Assembly: GCA_045538875.1 (NCBI GenBank)
Contig: JAZQEG010000024.1
Location: 40,399 to 104,398 of the forward strand
Length of the DNA stretch: 64,000 nucleotides
DNA from: RGIG4708 sp045538875
GTDB lineage: Bacteria; Bacillota; Clostridia; UMGS1810
Reading direction: 5' to 3'
The notes beneath the pieces were generated by a model, which searched no databases, had not been told where the DNA came from, and saw only the letters and a list, made by a program, of their open reading frames with translations. A program made the position numbers and the translations under genes. The stretch's first letter is position 1; every line of letters starts with the position of its first letter. This document shows, piece by piece, positions 8,686-16,883 of the stretch.

Positions 8686-8868
8686 CTACTCTCTGCTTGC
8701 TCTTGATTCACTTTCTAAATCCTCAAGAATTTTTCGAGCAACTCTTGCACCCTCTGCACCCGATTGCCTTGCAGTCAAATCTCCGTTGTAGCCGTCTTTT
8801 ATGTCTGCAGATATGTCTGATGCAAGCTCCATTTTAAACGCGTTAAACTCATTGTGCTTTTTTTTCAT
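8686..8868 (-). CDS. Small acid-soluble spore protein, alpha/beta type
   Basis: A 60-residue SASP that coats and protects spore DNA and is degraded at germination. The germination-protease site region is seen in FKMELASDI, and the family C-terminal block in GDLTARQSGAEGARVARK. Length fits the family. The ATG at 8868 is chosen because GGAG ends 9 nt upstream; an in-frame TTG two codons earlier is too close to it. It stands alone, as SASP genes usually do. Confidence 0.9.
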   Translation of the reverse strand: MKKKHNEFNAFKMELASDISADIKDGYNGDLTARQSGAEGARVARKILEDLESESRASRE

Positions 8869-8931
8869 ATACAATCACTCCATAATTATTTGTATCATTA
8901 TGGTGTGATTTTAGGGCAGTGTTTATACCTG

Positions 8932-9585
8932 TTAAATTATTTCAAATTGAATATTAGGCTTGGTGGAAACATCCATTTTTGAAATAGAAATTTCGTAAGC
9001 TGTTTTTGTAATAACATTTTCCTCATCAATTTTTTTCTGATATTCTCTCGATTGAATTCTGCCCCAGATTTTAACATTTTCGCCAACCTCAAGGCTTGAA
9101 GCAAATCTTGCATTTCTGCCCCAGGCTATGCAGGGGATATAGTCCGATTTGTTGTAGGCACGGTTAACGGCAATTAAAATATCTGTAATTTCTCTGCCAA
9201 AGGGAGTAGTTCTGTATACAGGCTTTTTGCACAAAAATCCGTTTAAAAAAATATGGTTTGGATTTTTGGATGAATTTTCATCCTCGTCAGCTATAATATC
9301 TCTTGCAAAAACGGTTAAAATAAGCCTGTTTCCGCTTTCGGAATAGTTGTTGTATGAGCGAAATTGCCCGTTAACACAAACTGTCTGACCTATAGCAAGA
9401 TTAATATTCGAAAGCAGCCTTTCGGATACAGTTATATTGATTTTGTCCGAAATATCACTTAGCCTTGGCACATCCAGCAAAAATCTGTAAAACCCCTCTC
9501 CGTAAACCTCATGGCTGTATGAAAGCTCGCTTTCAACAGTTCCTACAAGCTGTACCTCATTATTGTTAATACTGTCATTCAACAT
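8932..9585 (-). CDS. Single-stranded DNA-binding-like protein with two OB folds
   Basis: About 217 residues. Two tandem OB-fold-like halves are seen: residues about 8-100 (VQLVGTVESELSYSHEVYGE, later TVCVNGQFRSY) and about 110-215 (NHIFLNGFLCKKPVYR, then GREITDILIAVNRAY and VGENVKIWGRIQSREY). The second half resembles the SSB core. Clostridia often carry such a two-domain SSB paralogue besides the main ssb; the role is unproven, and the acidic tail of true SSB is absent. ATG 9585 is preferred over GTG 9594, since GGAAGGA sits too near the GTG. Confidence 0.75.
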   Translation of the reverse strand: MLNDSINNNEVQLVGTVESELSYSHEVYGEGFYRFLLDVPRLSDISDKINITVSERLLSNINLAIGQTVCVNGQFRSYNNYSESGNRLILTVFARDIIADEDENSSKNPNHIFLNGFLCKKPVYRTTPFGREITDILIAVNRAYNKSDYIPCIAWGRNARFASSLEVGENVKIWGRIQSREYQKKIDEENVITKTAYEISISKMDVSTKPNIQFEII

Positions 9586-9996
9586 TTTTCGCACGTCCTT
9601 CCGTAGTTTTAAGTAGATAGTGTGACTTATCTATGTTATACTTATTCAAAATATTTATAATTATAACAAAAACAAGTCGCCAAAATATTTCAAAATTATG
9701 CTTAATTGCTTGTATTTACAGCAAAAACGGGGGGGTTGATGGACAAGGGCCATAAGTGAGCAATGCAAAAAATGATGTCCCGTTTATTTCCCAATATATA
9801 TGTGTTTTGCAGTATGATATCAGAAAATGCGACACAACTTTTTGTATAGTGCGTTAAATTGCAAAAAAATGTCGCATTATTGTACAAAAGAGGCTGTTGA
9901 CACCTTGACAAATAATGCATAGTATTATATAATATATGTTGATTTATAGTGCAATATTATAATACTTAATTATGTTTATATACATGGAGGATAACA
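9586..9996. other. Intergenic region with inverted repeat and yebC promoter
   Basis: About 410 bp. No believable gene is seen. It contains AATGCGACA (9826-9834) and its exact complement TGTCGCATT (9870-9878), a 9-bp inverted repeat of unknown role, and the yebC promoter downstream. Confidence 0.6.
9905..9933 (+). promoter_or_regulatory. Promoter for yebC
   Basis: TTGACA, exactly 17 bp, then TATAAT, a full-consensus housekeeping promoter; a second TTGACA at 9897 is out of register. It reads into yebC, which has GGAGG before its ATG. Confidence 0.85.
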
Positions 9997-10728
9997 ATGT
10001 CAGGACATTCGAAATGGAATAATATTAAAAATAAAAAAGAAAAATCAGATGCTAAAAAAGCCAAGATTTTTACAAAAATGGGTAGAGAAATTGCCGTTGC
10101 TGCAAAATCGGGCGGCGCAAACCCCGATACAAACGGGCGCCTTAAAGATGCTATTGCAAAGGCGCGCTCATACAATATGCCGAACGACAATATTGCAAGA
10201 GTTATAGCAAAGGCCGCAGGTGAACAAAACACTTCCAATTACGAAGATATTGTATATGAAGGCTACGGCCCCAATGGTGTTGCAGTACTTGTGGAAACTC
10301 TTACAGACAACCGCAATCGTACCGCAGGCGATGTGCGTCACTATTTTGACAAATTTGGCGGCAACCTCGGCACAAATGGCTCGGTTAGCTGGATGTTTGA
10401 CCGTAAAGGCGTTATTGTTATTGCAAATGACGGCTCACTTGACGAGGACACTGTTATGATGGATGCTTTAGACGGCGGTGCAGATGATTTTACTGCTGAT
10501 GACGATATGTTTGAAATCACAACAGAACCCGATGTTTTTGCATCTGTCCGAGATGCTCTCGAAGCTAAAGGATACAAATTTGAAACTTGCGAAATTCAGA
10601 TGATTCCTCAAAACTATATTACACTTACAGATGAACACGACATTCTTATGATGGAAAAGCTTATAGACAACCTTGAAGATAATGATGATGTTCAAAACAT
10701 CTACCACAACTGGGAAGAGGCAGAGTAA
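9997..10728 (+). CDS. yebC: YebC/PmpR family protein
   Basis: A 243-residue protein of the YebC/PmpR/TACO1 family. The signature N-terminus MSGHSKWNNIKNKKEKSDAK, then GGANPDTNGRLKDAIAKAR and YEGYGPNGVAVLVETLTDNR, are nearly invariant in the family, and length is right. Members were described as transcription regulators and, more recently, as aids to translation through proline stretches; which applies here cannot be told. It has its own consensus promoter and is followed by a long palindromic element. Confidence 0.95.
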   Translation: MSGHSKWNNIKNKKEKSDAKKAKIFTKMGREIAVAAKSGGANPDTNGRLKDAIAKARSYNMPNDNIARVIAKAAGEQNTSNYEDIVYEGYGPNGVAVLVETLTDNRNRTAGDVRHYFDKFGGNLGTNGSVSWMFDRKGVIVIANDGSLDEDTVMMDALDGGADDFTADDDMFEITTEPDVFASVRDALEAKGYKFETCEIQMIPQNYITLTDEHDILMMEKLIDNLEDNDDVQNIYHNWEEAE

Positions 10729-10736
10729 TAAGTCTT

Positions 10737-11014
10737 TAGTGTGACAGGATTCGAACTATCACTGCCTGACATCTGAAATTTTTGAAATCTTTCAGATTGT
10801 CGGTTTTGACGGGCGTCAGCCCGCCTGCAACCTGTCGCACTGAAATCTTAACAAAAATTTCAAGATGGCAGGTGCAAAGCAGTTTCACATAGAAAAATTC
10901 TTCTGAAACAAAGTAAATTGCGAAGGAAATACTTGTGTATTTTCAAGGAATTTACTGAAGTTTCAGGTGAATTTTTTATGTGAAACCAATGTTTGTTCGA
11001 GTCCTGTCACACTA
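10737..11014. repeat. Palindromic element with tRNA T-arm-like ends, copy A
   Basis: The 278-bp element begins TAGTGTGACAGGATTCGAA and ends TTCGAGTCCTGTCACACTA, an imperfect terminal inverted repeat resembling the T-arm and 3' end of a tRNA. Bases 10738-10841 match 46921-47026 in reverse orientation over about 104 bp. The other 170 bp carry more inverted pairs (GTTTCACATA near 10881 with TATGTGAAAC near 10978). It fills the yebC-murA gap and ends just before the murA ribosome site. No ORF. Confidence 0.75.
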
Positions 11015-11028
11015 AGGGGGATAGTGCT

Positions 11029-12291
11029 TTGGAAAAGTTAGTTATTCGCGGCGGCAAGCCTTTAAAGGGTGAAGTTTGTATAAGCGGCGCAAAAAACGCT
11101 GTTGTTGCAATTATTCCTGCCGTTTTGCTTGTAAAAGGAAGATGCGTGATTGAAAATGTTCCCGACATAAGCGATGTTGAGAGTATTTTAAAAATGATAG
11201 AGTATCTTGGTGCTAAGGTTAAACGAATAGACCGCAACACTGTTGATATAGATTGCACAAATCTTGATACATATGTAGTAGATAAGCAGCTTGCTTCAAA
11301 AATGAGAGCCTCTTATTATCTTATGGGTGCCCTTATTGGACGCTTTGGCAAGGCGGTAGTGCCTTCGCCTGGCGGGTGCAACTTTGGAGTAAGGCCAATA
11401 GACCAGCATATAAAAGGGTTTGAAAGTCTTGGTTGCATATGCGATGTAGACGCAAATGACGAGGTAGTTTCTATCAATGCCCAAAAGCTTTGCGGCGGCG
11501 ATGTGTTTTTTGATGTGGTAAGTGTTGGAGCAACCATTAATGTAATGCTCGCAGCAGCTCTTGCACCGGGCAAAACAGTACTCGAAAATGTTGCAAAAGA
11601 GCCGCATGTTGTTGACCTTGCCAACTTTTTAAACTCTATGGGTGCCAATATTCGCGGTGCAGGTACCGATGTTATCAAAATTGAGGGTGTAAGCGAACTT
11701 CACGGCGGTACATATTCTATAATACCTGACCAGATAGAAGCAGGTACATATATGTCGGCAATTGCTGCAACGGGCGGTGATGCCGTAATCAAAAATATCA
11801 TACCCAAGCACCTTGATGCAATAACCGCAAAATTTGTTGAAATGGGTGCAATTGTTGAGGAATATGACGATTGTATAAGAGTGTGTGTTGTTACACCGCT
11901 TAAAAAGATAAATGTCAAAACTCTTCCGTACCCTGGTTTTCCAACAGATTTGCAGCCGCAGATTGTTGCTTTGCTTTCAACAGTTAAAGGCAAAAGCATA
12001 GTAACCGAGGGCGTTTGGGATTCGAGATTTCAATATATCGAAGAGCTGGTTAAGTTTGGTGTTGACATAACAGTTAACGGCAGACAGGCAGTTGTAAACG
12101 GTGGTTTGCCGCTTGCTCCATGTGAGGTTGAGGCAACAGATTTGCGTGCGGGTGCAAGTATGATTATTGCAGCTCTTGCCTGCGAGGGCGTTACAAAGGT
12201 TTCTAATCTTCGCCATATAGACAGAGGTTATGAGCACCTTGTGGAAAAGCTTGCTTCGCTTGGAGCCGATATAGAGCGAATCGATGAATAA
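11029..12291 (+). CDS. murA: UDP-N-acetylglucosamine 1-carboxyvinyltransferase
   Basis: First committed step of peptidoglycan synthesis: transfer of enolpyruvate from PEP to UDP-GlcNAc in the cytoplasm. About 420 residues. The fosfomycin-target cysteine lies in SPGGCNFGVRP, and the substrate-lysine region ISGAKNAVVA is at the N-terminus. The TTG at 11029 is chosen because AAGGGGG ends 8 nt before it; an upstream in-frame ATG at 10993 lies inside the repeat. The 3' end overlaps the next gene by 8 nt, implying translational coupling. Confidence 0.95.
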   Translation: MEKLVIRGGKPLKGEVCISGAKNAVVAIIPAVLLVKGRCVIENVPDISDVESILKMIEYLGAKVKRIDRNTVDIDCTNLDTYVVDKQLASKMRASYYLMGALIGRFGKAVVPSPGGCNFGVRPIDQHIKGFESLGCICDVDANDEVVSINAQKLCGGDVFFDVVSVGATINVMLAAALAPGKTVLENVAKEPHVVDLANFLNSMGANIRGAGTDVIKIEGVSELHGGTYSIIPDQIEAGTYMSAIAATGGDAVIKNIIPKHLDAITAKFVEMGAIVEEYDDCIRVCVVTPLKKINVKTLPYPGFPTDLQPQIVALLSTVKGKSIVTEGVWDSRFQYIEELVKFGVDITVNGRQAVVNGGLPLAPCEVEATDLRAGASMIIAALACEGVTKVSNLRHIDRGYEHLVEKLASLGADIERIDE

Positions 12292-13066
12292 ACTTACAAC
12301 ATTATTCAGCAGCAGTAGCGGCAACAGCGCTCTGATATCAGATGGGGACACCAATATTTTGGTTGATGCAGGTGTTAGCAGCTCACGGATTGTAAAAGCT
12401 CTTTGGGATATTAATATAGACATATGCGAAATAGATGCAATACTTGTAACTCATGAGCATACCGACCATATAAAAGGTATAGGAGTATTGTCTAGGAATT
12501 ATAACATTCCTGTGTATACCAACAGCAGCACAATGCTTGCAATGCTATCACAGATTGGTGATTTAAACGAGCACAATATTAAGGTTGTTGAGTGTTCAAA
12601 GCAGTTTGAAATAAGGGATGTTGCAGTTACACCCTTTGCAATTCCTCACGATGCAGTTGCCCCAATGGGATACAAAATTTGCACACAATACGGAGCTGTG
12701 AGTGTTGCAACCGATACAGGGCACATAACCAAATCGATGCTGTCTAATATGGCAAAAAGCGATGCTGTACTTATAGAGGCAAACCATGATGTTGATATGC
12801 TCACAAACGGCAAATACCCGTACCCGTTAAAAAAACGCATTTTGTCTGACAAGGGTCATTTGTCTAACCAAAATGCTGCATGGCTTGCAACACAGCTTGC
12901 TATGTGGGGCACAAAAAAAATAATATTAGGTCATTTGAGCGAGCAAAACAACACCGAGCAAAAAGCATATGATGCGGCAAAATCAACGCTTGAGCAAAAC
13001 AAAATTAAAGTCGGCTCAGATGTGCTGCTTAAAGTAGCATCAAAAAATTCAATTTGTCAGATTTAG
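12284..13066 (+). CDS. MBL-fold metal-dependent hydrolase, YycJ/WalJ type
   Basis: A 260-residue metallo-beta-lactamase-fold protein. The metal motif HxHxDH is present (VTHEHTDHIKGI), with a further ligand in SVATDTGH and EANHD, and GHLS near the C-terminus. FSSSSGNSALI at the N-terminus is typical of the YycJ subgroup, linked in Bacillus and Streptococcus to cell-wall and DNA-repair phenotypes as a probable exonuclease. It overlaps murA by 8 nt, so the two are one operon. Confidence 0.85.
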   Translation: MNKLTTLFSSSSGNSALISDGDTNILVDAGVSSSRIVKALWDINIDICEIDAILVTHEHTDHIKGIGVLSRNYNIPVYTNSSTMLAMLSQIGDLNEHNIKVVECSKQFEIRDVAVTPFAIPHDAVAPMGYKICTQYGAVSVATDTGHITKSMLSNMAKSDAVLIEANHDVDMLTNGKYPYPLKKRILSDKGHLSNQNAAWLATQLAMWGTKKIILGHLSEQNNTEQKAYDAAKSTLEQNKIKVGSDVLLKVASKNSICQI

Positions 13067-13103
13067 GATGTAAAAAGATATAAAGCTTTTACATCCTTTT
13101 TTT
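13066..13103 (+). terminator. Terminator after murA-yycJ
   Basis: GGATGTAAAA, a short loop and TTTTACATCC followed by seven T residues, overlapping the last base of the stop codon. Confidence 0.85.
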
Positions 13104-13105
13104 GT

Positions 13106-13136
13106 TGAATAAAATCACCGTAATACAAAGATACTA
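13106..13136 (+). promoter_or_regulatory. Sigma-G-like promoter of spoVA operon
   Basis: TGAATA, 18 bp, then GATACTA, close to the forespore sigma-G consensus (TGAATA, 17-18 bp, CATACTA), 20 bp before the spoVAC start. Known regulation of spoVA operons by sigma-G supports the match. Confidence 0.7.
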
Positions 13137-13155
13137 TATTTCAGAGGTGAGTTTT

Positions 13156-13605
13156 ATGGATATATCAAACAAACAATATGACGAGATGGTCAAAAAAGCA
13201 TCACCGCCGTCAAAGGTTTTGCGTGATTGCTTTTTTGCTTTTGTTATAGGAGGACTTATTTGCGTAATTGGACAAATTGTAAATAATATTTTTACATTTT
13301 ACAATTTTGAAAAAACTGACGCTGCCGCATTGACATCAATAACAATGATTTTTTTGGGTGCACTTTTAACAGGGCTCAATGTGTACGACAATATTGCCCT
13401 TTACGGTGGTGCAGGCACATTAGTGCCAATAACAGGCTTTGCAAACAGTATAGTTTCGCCTGCTATGGAGTTTAAAACCGAGGGCTTTGTTATGGGTGTA
13501 GGCGTAAATATGTTTCGTATAGCAGGGCCGGTAATAGTGTACGGAATTGCCGCTTCAATTATTTATGGAGTAATATATTATGTTGCAACAGGAGGACTGG
13601 TATGA
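13156..13605 (+). CDS. spoVAC: Stage V sporulation protein AC
   Basis: A 149-residue integral membrane protein of the channel that loads dipicolinic acid into the forespore and releases it at germination. Several hydrophobic helices are seen (CFFAFVIGGLICVIGQIV; AALTSITMIFLGALLTG; a C-terminal pair), with the conserved YDNIALYGGAGTLVPITGFAN block. The start at 13156 follows GAGGTGA; the in-frame extension upstream overlaps the promoter. The stop overlaps the spoVAD start as ATGA. Confidence 0.93.
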   Translation: MDISNKQYDEMVKKASPPSKVLRDCFFAFVIGGLICVIGQIVNNIFTFYNFEKTDAAALTSITMIFLGALLTGLNVYDNIALYGGAGTLVPITGFANSIVSPAMEFKTEGFVMGVGVNMFRIAGPVIVYGIAASIIYGVIYYVATGGLV

Positions 13606-14600
13606 AAAAAGGACAGACAGTAATACTGGATAACAATGTGTATATAAACGGCGGTTATTCCTCGGTAGGTAAGCTTGAGGGCGAGGGACCGCTTGGCAGG
13701 TCGTTTGACTTTGTAAGTGATGATGCAACCTTTGGTTCTAAAAGCTGGGAGCAGGCCGAAAATGCCATGGTAAAAAATACAGTTTCGGGAGTGCTTACAA
13801 AATGCGCTCTAACATCAAATGACATAGACTATATTTTTGCGGGAGATTTGCTTAATCAATGTACAGGGACATCTTTTGGCTTGTGTGATTATGACATTGC
13901 GTTTTACGGCTTATACGGAGCATGCTCAACCTTTGTTGAGGGCAGCGGCCTTGCGGCTCTTATGCTGAATGCAGGATACGCCGACAAAATAGTTGCAACT
14001 GCATCAAGTCATTTTTGCTCGTCCGAAAAGCAATACCGATTTCCGCTCGAATATGGCGGAGTGCGTACTCCTACATCACAATGGACAGTTACGGGCAGCG
14101 GTGCTGTTGTATTGTCAAACAGCGGTACTTCGCCTAAAATTACTGCAGTTACCACAGGCAAAATGGTAAACAAGGGTGTGTGTGATGCTAACAATATGGG
14201 GGCAGCAATGGCACCTGCAGCTGCAGATACAATAGCGGCAGTGCTTTGTGATACAGGCTTTAAGCCTGATGATTTTGACTGCATAGTAACAGGTGATTTG
14301 GGTAATGTTGGCTCAAATTTGCTAAAGCAGCTCCTTAAAGGTGACGGCATAGACATTTACTCAAATCATATGGACTGCGGATGTATGATTTTTGATAATG
14401 AGGTTCAGGGTACTCATTCGGGAGGCAGCGGATGTGGTTGCATTGCCTCGGTATTTTGCGGTCACTTTTTGCCAAATCTTATAAACAAAAAAATAAATCG
14501 GGCACTGTTTGTGGCAACAGGAGCACTTATGAGCCCAACAACCTGTCAGCTTGGTGAGGCAATAATCGGCATAGCACACGGTATTATAGTTGAAAGTTAG
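13602..14600 (+). CDS. spoVAD: Stage V sporulation protein AD
   Basis: A 332-residue thiolase-fold protein that binds dipicolinic acid and works with the SpoVA membrane channel during spore core loading. Family features include YGACSTFVEGSGLAALML, the region around the thiolase-type cysteine, and the glycine-rich HSGGSGCGCIASVF near the C-terminus. It overlaps spoVAC by 4 nt and leads into spoVAE, the standard order. Confidence 0.93.
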   Translation: MKKGQTVILDNNVYINGGYSSVGKLEGEGPLGRSFDFVSDDATFGSKSWEQAENAMVKNTVSGVLTKCALTSNDIDYIFAGDLLNQCTGTSFGLCDYDIAFYGLYGACSTFVEGSGLAALMLNAGYADKIVATASSHFCSSEKQYRFPLEYGGVRTPTSQWTVTGSGAVVLSNSGTSPKITAVTTGKMVNKGVCDANNMGAAMAPAAADTIAAVLCDTGFKPDDFDCIVTGDLGNVGSNLLKQLLKGDGIDIYSNHMDCGCMIFDNEVQGTHSGGSGCGCIASVFCGHFLPNLINKKINRALFVATGALMSPTTCQLGEAIIGIAHGIIVES

Positions 14601-14610
14601 GAGTGGTAAT

Positions 14611-14976
14611 ATGTGGATGCAATTTTTTAATGCTTTTTGGGTTGGAGGAATGTTTTGCCTTATTGCTCAATTGCTTATTGATTATACCAAAATGACACCC
14701 GCAAAAATAATGGTTACTTATGTTGTGGCTGGTGTAATTTTAACAGCAATAGGTATATACGAACCAATAGTTGAATATGCAGGCAGCGGTGCAACAGTAC
14801 CCATTATAGGCTTTGGATACACACTCAGTAAGGGTGTACAAAAGCTTGTTGGTGAAAAAGGCTTTTTGGGAATATTTACAGGCGGTGCAACAGGAGCAGC
14901 AGGGGGCATTGCAGCGGCAGTGTTTTTTGGATGTATATTTGCACTGCTGTGTAAACCAAAAGCAAAAAAACCATAA
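14611..14976 (+). CDS. spoVAE: Stage V sporulation protein AE
   Basis: A 121-residue membrane protein and third member of the DPA channel. The conserved EYAGSGATVPIIGFGYTLSKG block and three or four hydrophobic helices are visible. ATG 14611 is chosen since AGGAG lies 7 nt upstream; an in-frame ATG at 14590 lies inside spoVAD. Only AC, AD and AE are present, the minimal clostridial set. A terminator follows. Confidence 0.92.
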   Translation: MWMQFFNAFWVGGMFCLIAQLLIDYTKMTPAKIMVTYVVAGVILTAIGIYEPIVEYAGSGATVPIIGFGYTLSKGVQKLVGEKGFLGIFTGGATGAAGGIAAAVFFGCIFALLCKPKAKKP

Positions 14977-14984
14977 TCAAACAT

Positions 14985-15009
14985 AAAAAGCGGGCATTGC
15001 CCGCTTTTT
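14985..15009. terminator. Bidirectional terminator between spoVAE and spoVG
   Basis: AAAAAGCGGGC, ATT loop, GCCCGCTTTTT. It has A and T tracts on both sides and lies between convergent genes, so it can serve both. Confidence 0.85.
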
Positions 15010-15017
15010 ATATGTTT

Positions 15018-15293
15018 TTAAGTTGCCGATTGGTGCTCTATTAGAGTAGAATTGTATTTTTCCAATATTCGTTCAGATAAAAGCTCACGCATTTGCATAT
15101 TTATTGGATGAGCGATATCTTTGTATTCACCCTCGGGAGTTTTTCTGCTTGGCATGGCAATAAACAGCTTGTCCATACCTTCGATAATCTTTATATCGTG
15201 CACCACAAAGCAGTTGTCAAATGTTACGGATACTACAGCCTTCATTTTTTCTTCATGTGACATTTGCCGTATTCTGATATCAGTAATTTCCAA
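15018..15293 (-). CDS. spoVG: Septation / RNA-binding regulator SpoVG
   Basis: A 91-residue SpoVG protein, a small site-specific nucleic-acid-binding regulator. EITDIRIRQ at the N-terminus and FIAMPSRKTPEGEYKDIAHPI in the middle are the family hallmarks. The TTG at 15293 is preferred, giving MEITDIRIR as in other SpoVG proteins, with GGAGG 7 nt before; the GTG at 15302 lies within the ribosome site. Confidence 0.95.
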   Translation of the reverse strand: MEITDIRIRQMSHEEKMKAVVSVTFDNCFVVHDIKIIEGMDKLFIAMPSRKTPEGEYKDIAHPINMQMRELLSERILEKYNSTLIEHQSAT

Positions 15294-15478
15294 TGTTAAC
15301 ACCTCCTGTCAGTAATAATATTTTGTGCTTTACCAAATAAAATATACAAAGTTTAAAAAAATTTGCAAATAAGTGTTTATTTTTTTAAAACAAGGGTGTA
15401 TAATAATATTATGGTAATTTTTACTGTATAAAATTATACAAAATTTGTTTTTTAAACAGAAAGGTAAAGGACTTTACT

Positions 15479-16822
15479 GTGAAGCAATATAATTATGTTC
15501 ATTTTGTTGGTATCGGCGGCATAAGCATGAGCGGTATAGCAAAGGTACTTATAAATAACGGCATAAAGGTTTCGGGCTCCGACAACAGTGATTCCAAAAT
15601 TGTAAACGAGCTAAAAAGTATGGGAGCAACCGTATATATAGGTCATAGCGAGGATAATATTACAAATCAGGATTTGGTTGTCCACACTGCTGCAGTAAAA
15701 GCAGATAATCCCGAGCTTATTGAGGCAAACCGCAGGGGTATTCAGGTTGTAGACAGAGCCACAATACTTGGATGGATAATGCAGCATTACAAAAATGCAA
15801 TATCTGTTGCAGGCACCCACGGCAAAACCACATCAACTTCTATGATGGCATATATACTTATAAATGCAATGCTTGACCCAACAGTTATGGTGGGTGGTGA
15901 GCTTGACATATTGGGCGGCAATTTTCGTATGGGCAACAGTGAGTATTTTGTTACAGAATCGTGTGAGTATTGCAGGAGCTTTTTAAAGTTTTTTCCGCGT
16001 TATGCAATAATACTCAATGTTGAAGAGGATCATCTTGACTACTACAAGGACATTGACGACATTATAGACGCATTTTCGGATTTTGCGGCAATTGTGCCTG
16101 AGGAAGGATGTATTGTGGTGCCAAACAACAGCCAAAATGCATTAAAATGCGTTCAAAAGGCAAGGGGCAGGGTTGTGACCTTTGGTACAGAAAATGCTGA
16201 TTTTGCAGCTAAAAATATATGCTACAACGGGTATGGATACCCCTCTTTTGACATAGTTCATAACGGCGAGGTTTTTGCTTCGGTTGAGCTTAGTGTCCCT
16301 GGGCTTCATAATGTTTTCAATGCAACTGCCTGCGCCGCATGCGCACACTCAATGGGTATAGATGCAAAGTACATTAAAAAAGGGCTTGAGGGTTTTACAG
16401 GCACCAAGCGCCGCTTTGAAAAAAAGGGATATGTAAACGATGCACTTGTTATAGACGACTATGCCCATCACCCAACCGAGATAAGTGTTACACTTGATGC
16501 AGTATCAAAAATAAAGCACAACAAACTGTGGTGCATTTTTCAGCCGCATACTTATACCCGAACATATACTTTGTTTGATGATTTTGTTTCGGTACTCTCT
16601 AAAGCGGAAAATCTCATAATAGCAGACATTTATGCCGCAAGGGAAAAGGATACAGGGCTTGTATCGGCAAAGCAGCTTGCCGATAAAATATCGGGAGCAA
16701 AATTTATGGCCGATTTTGCTGATATCGAAAGCTATATAAGAGCCAATGCGCAAAAAGGTGATATTGTAATTACCATAGGCGCAGGTAATGTTGTAAACAT
16801 AAGCGAAGCTCTTGTAAAATAG
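15479..16822 (+). CDS. murC: UDP-N-acetylmuramate--L-alanine ligase
   Basis: A 447-residue cytoplasmic Mur ligase that adds L-alanine to UDP-MurNAc using ATP. The N-terminal Rossmann motif GIGGISMSGIA and the ATP P-loop GTHGKTTSTSM (about residue 114) are clear, as are DDYAHHPTEI and FQPHTYTRT in the C-terminal part, which separate MurC from MurD/E/F. The start is GTG with AAAGGA upstream. It stands alone, separate from a dcw cluster. Confidence 0.96.
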   Translation: MKQYNYVHFVGIGGISMSGIAKVLINNGIKVSGSDNSDSKIVNELKSMGATVYIGHSEDNITNQDLVVHTAAVKADNPELIEANRRGIQVVDRATILGWIMQHYKNAISVAGTHGKTTSTSMMAYILINAMLDPTVMVGGELDILGGNFRMGNSEYFVTESCEYCRSFLKFFPRYAIILNVEEDHLDYYKDIDDIIDAFSDFAAIVPEEGCIVVPNNSQNALKCVQKARGRVVTFGTENADFAAKNICYNGYGYPSFDIVHNGEVFASVELSVPGLHNVFNATACAACAHSMGIDAKYIKKGLEGFTGTKRRFEKKGYVNDALVIDDYAHHPTEISVTLDAVSKIKHNKLWCIFQPHTYTRTYTLFDDFVSVLSKAENLIIADIYAAREKDTGLVSAKQLADKISGAKFMADFADIESYIRANAQKGDIVITIGAGNVVNISEALVK

Positions 16823-16883
16823 ATTTAAGTTTATTTACATTTAGCAATTTGGTTTTAAAATAATTTTGTGTTTAGGTGGTGCT

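Noticed and set aside
8875..8930. Sigma-G promoter before the SASP gene
   Set aside because: GGTATA and CATAATG are present, but the spacer is about 21 bp, too long for a confident call.
9702..9920. 72-codon minus-strand frame in the yebC upstream region
   Set aside because: It overlaps the consensus yebC promoter and an inverted repeat and has no plausible start signal.
10737..11014. A tRNA gene, suggested by GTTCGAATCC-like ends
   Set aside because: No D-arm or anticodon arm can be placed; only T-arm-like ends are present, and the copies are inverted-repeat elements.
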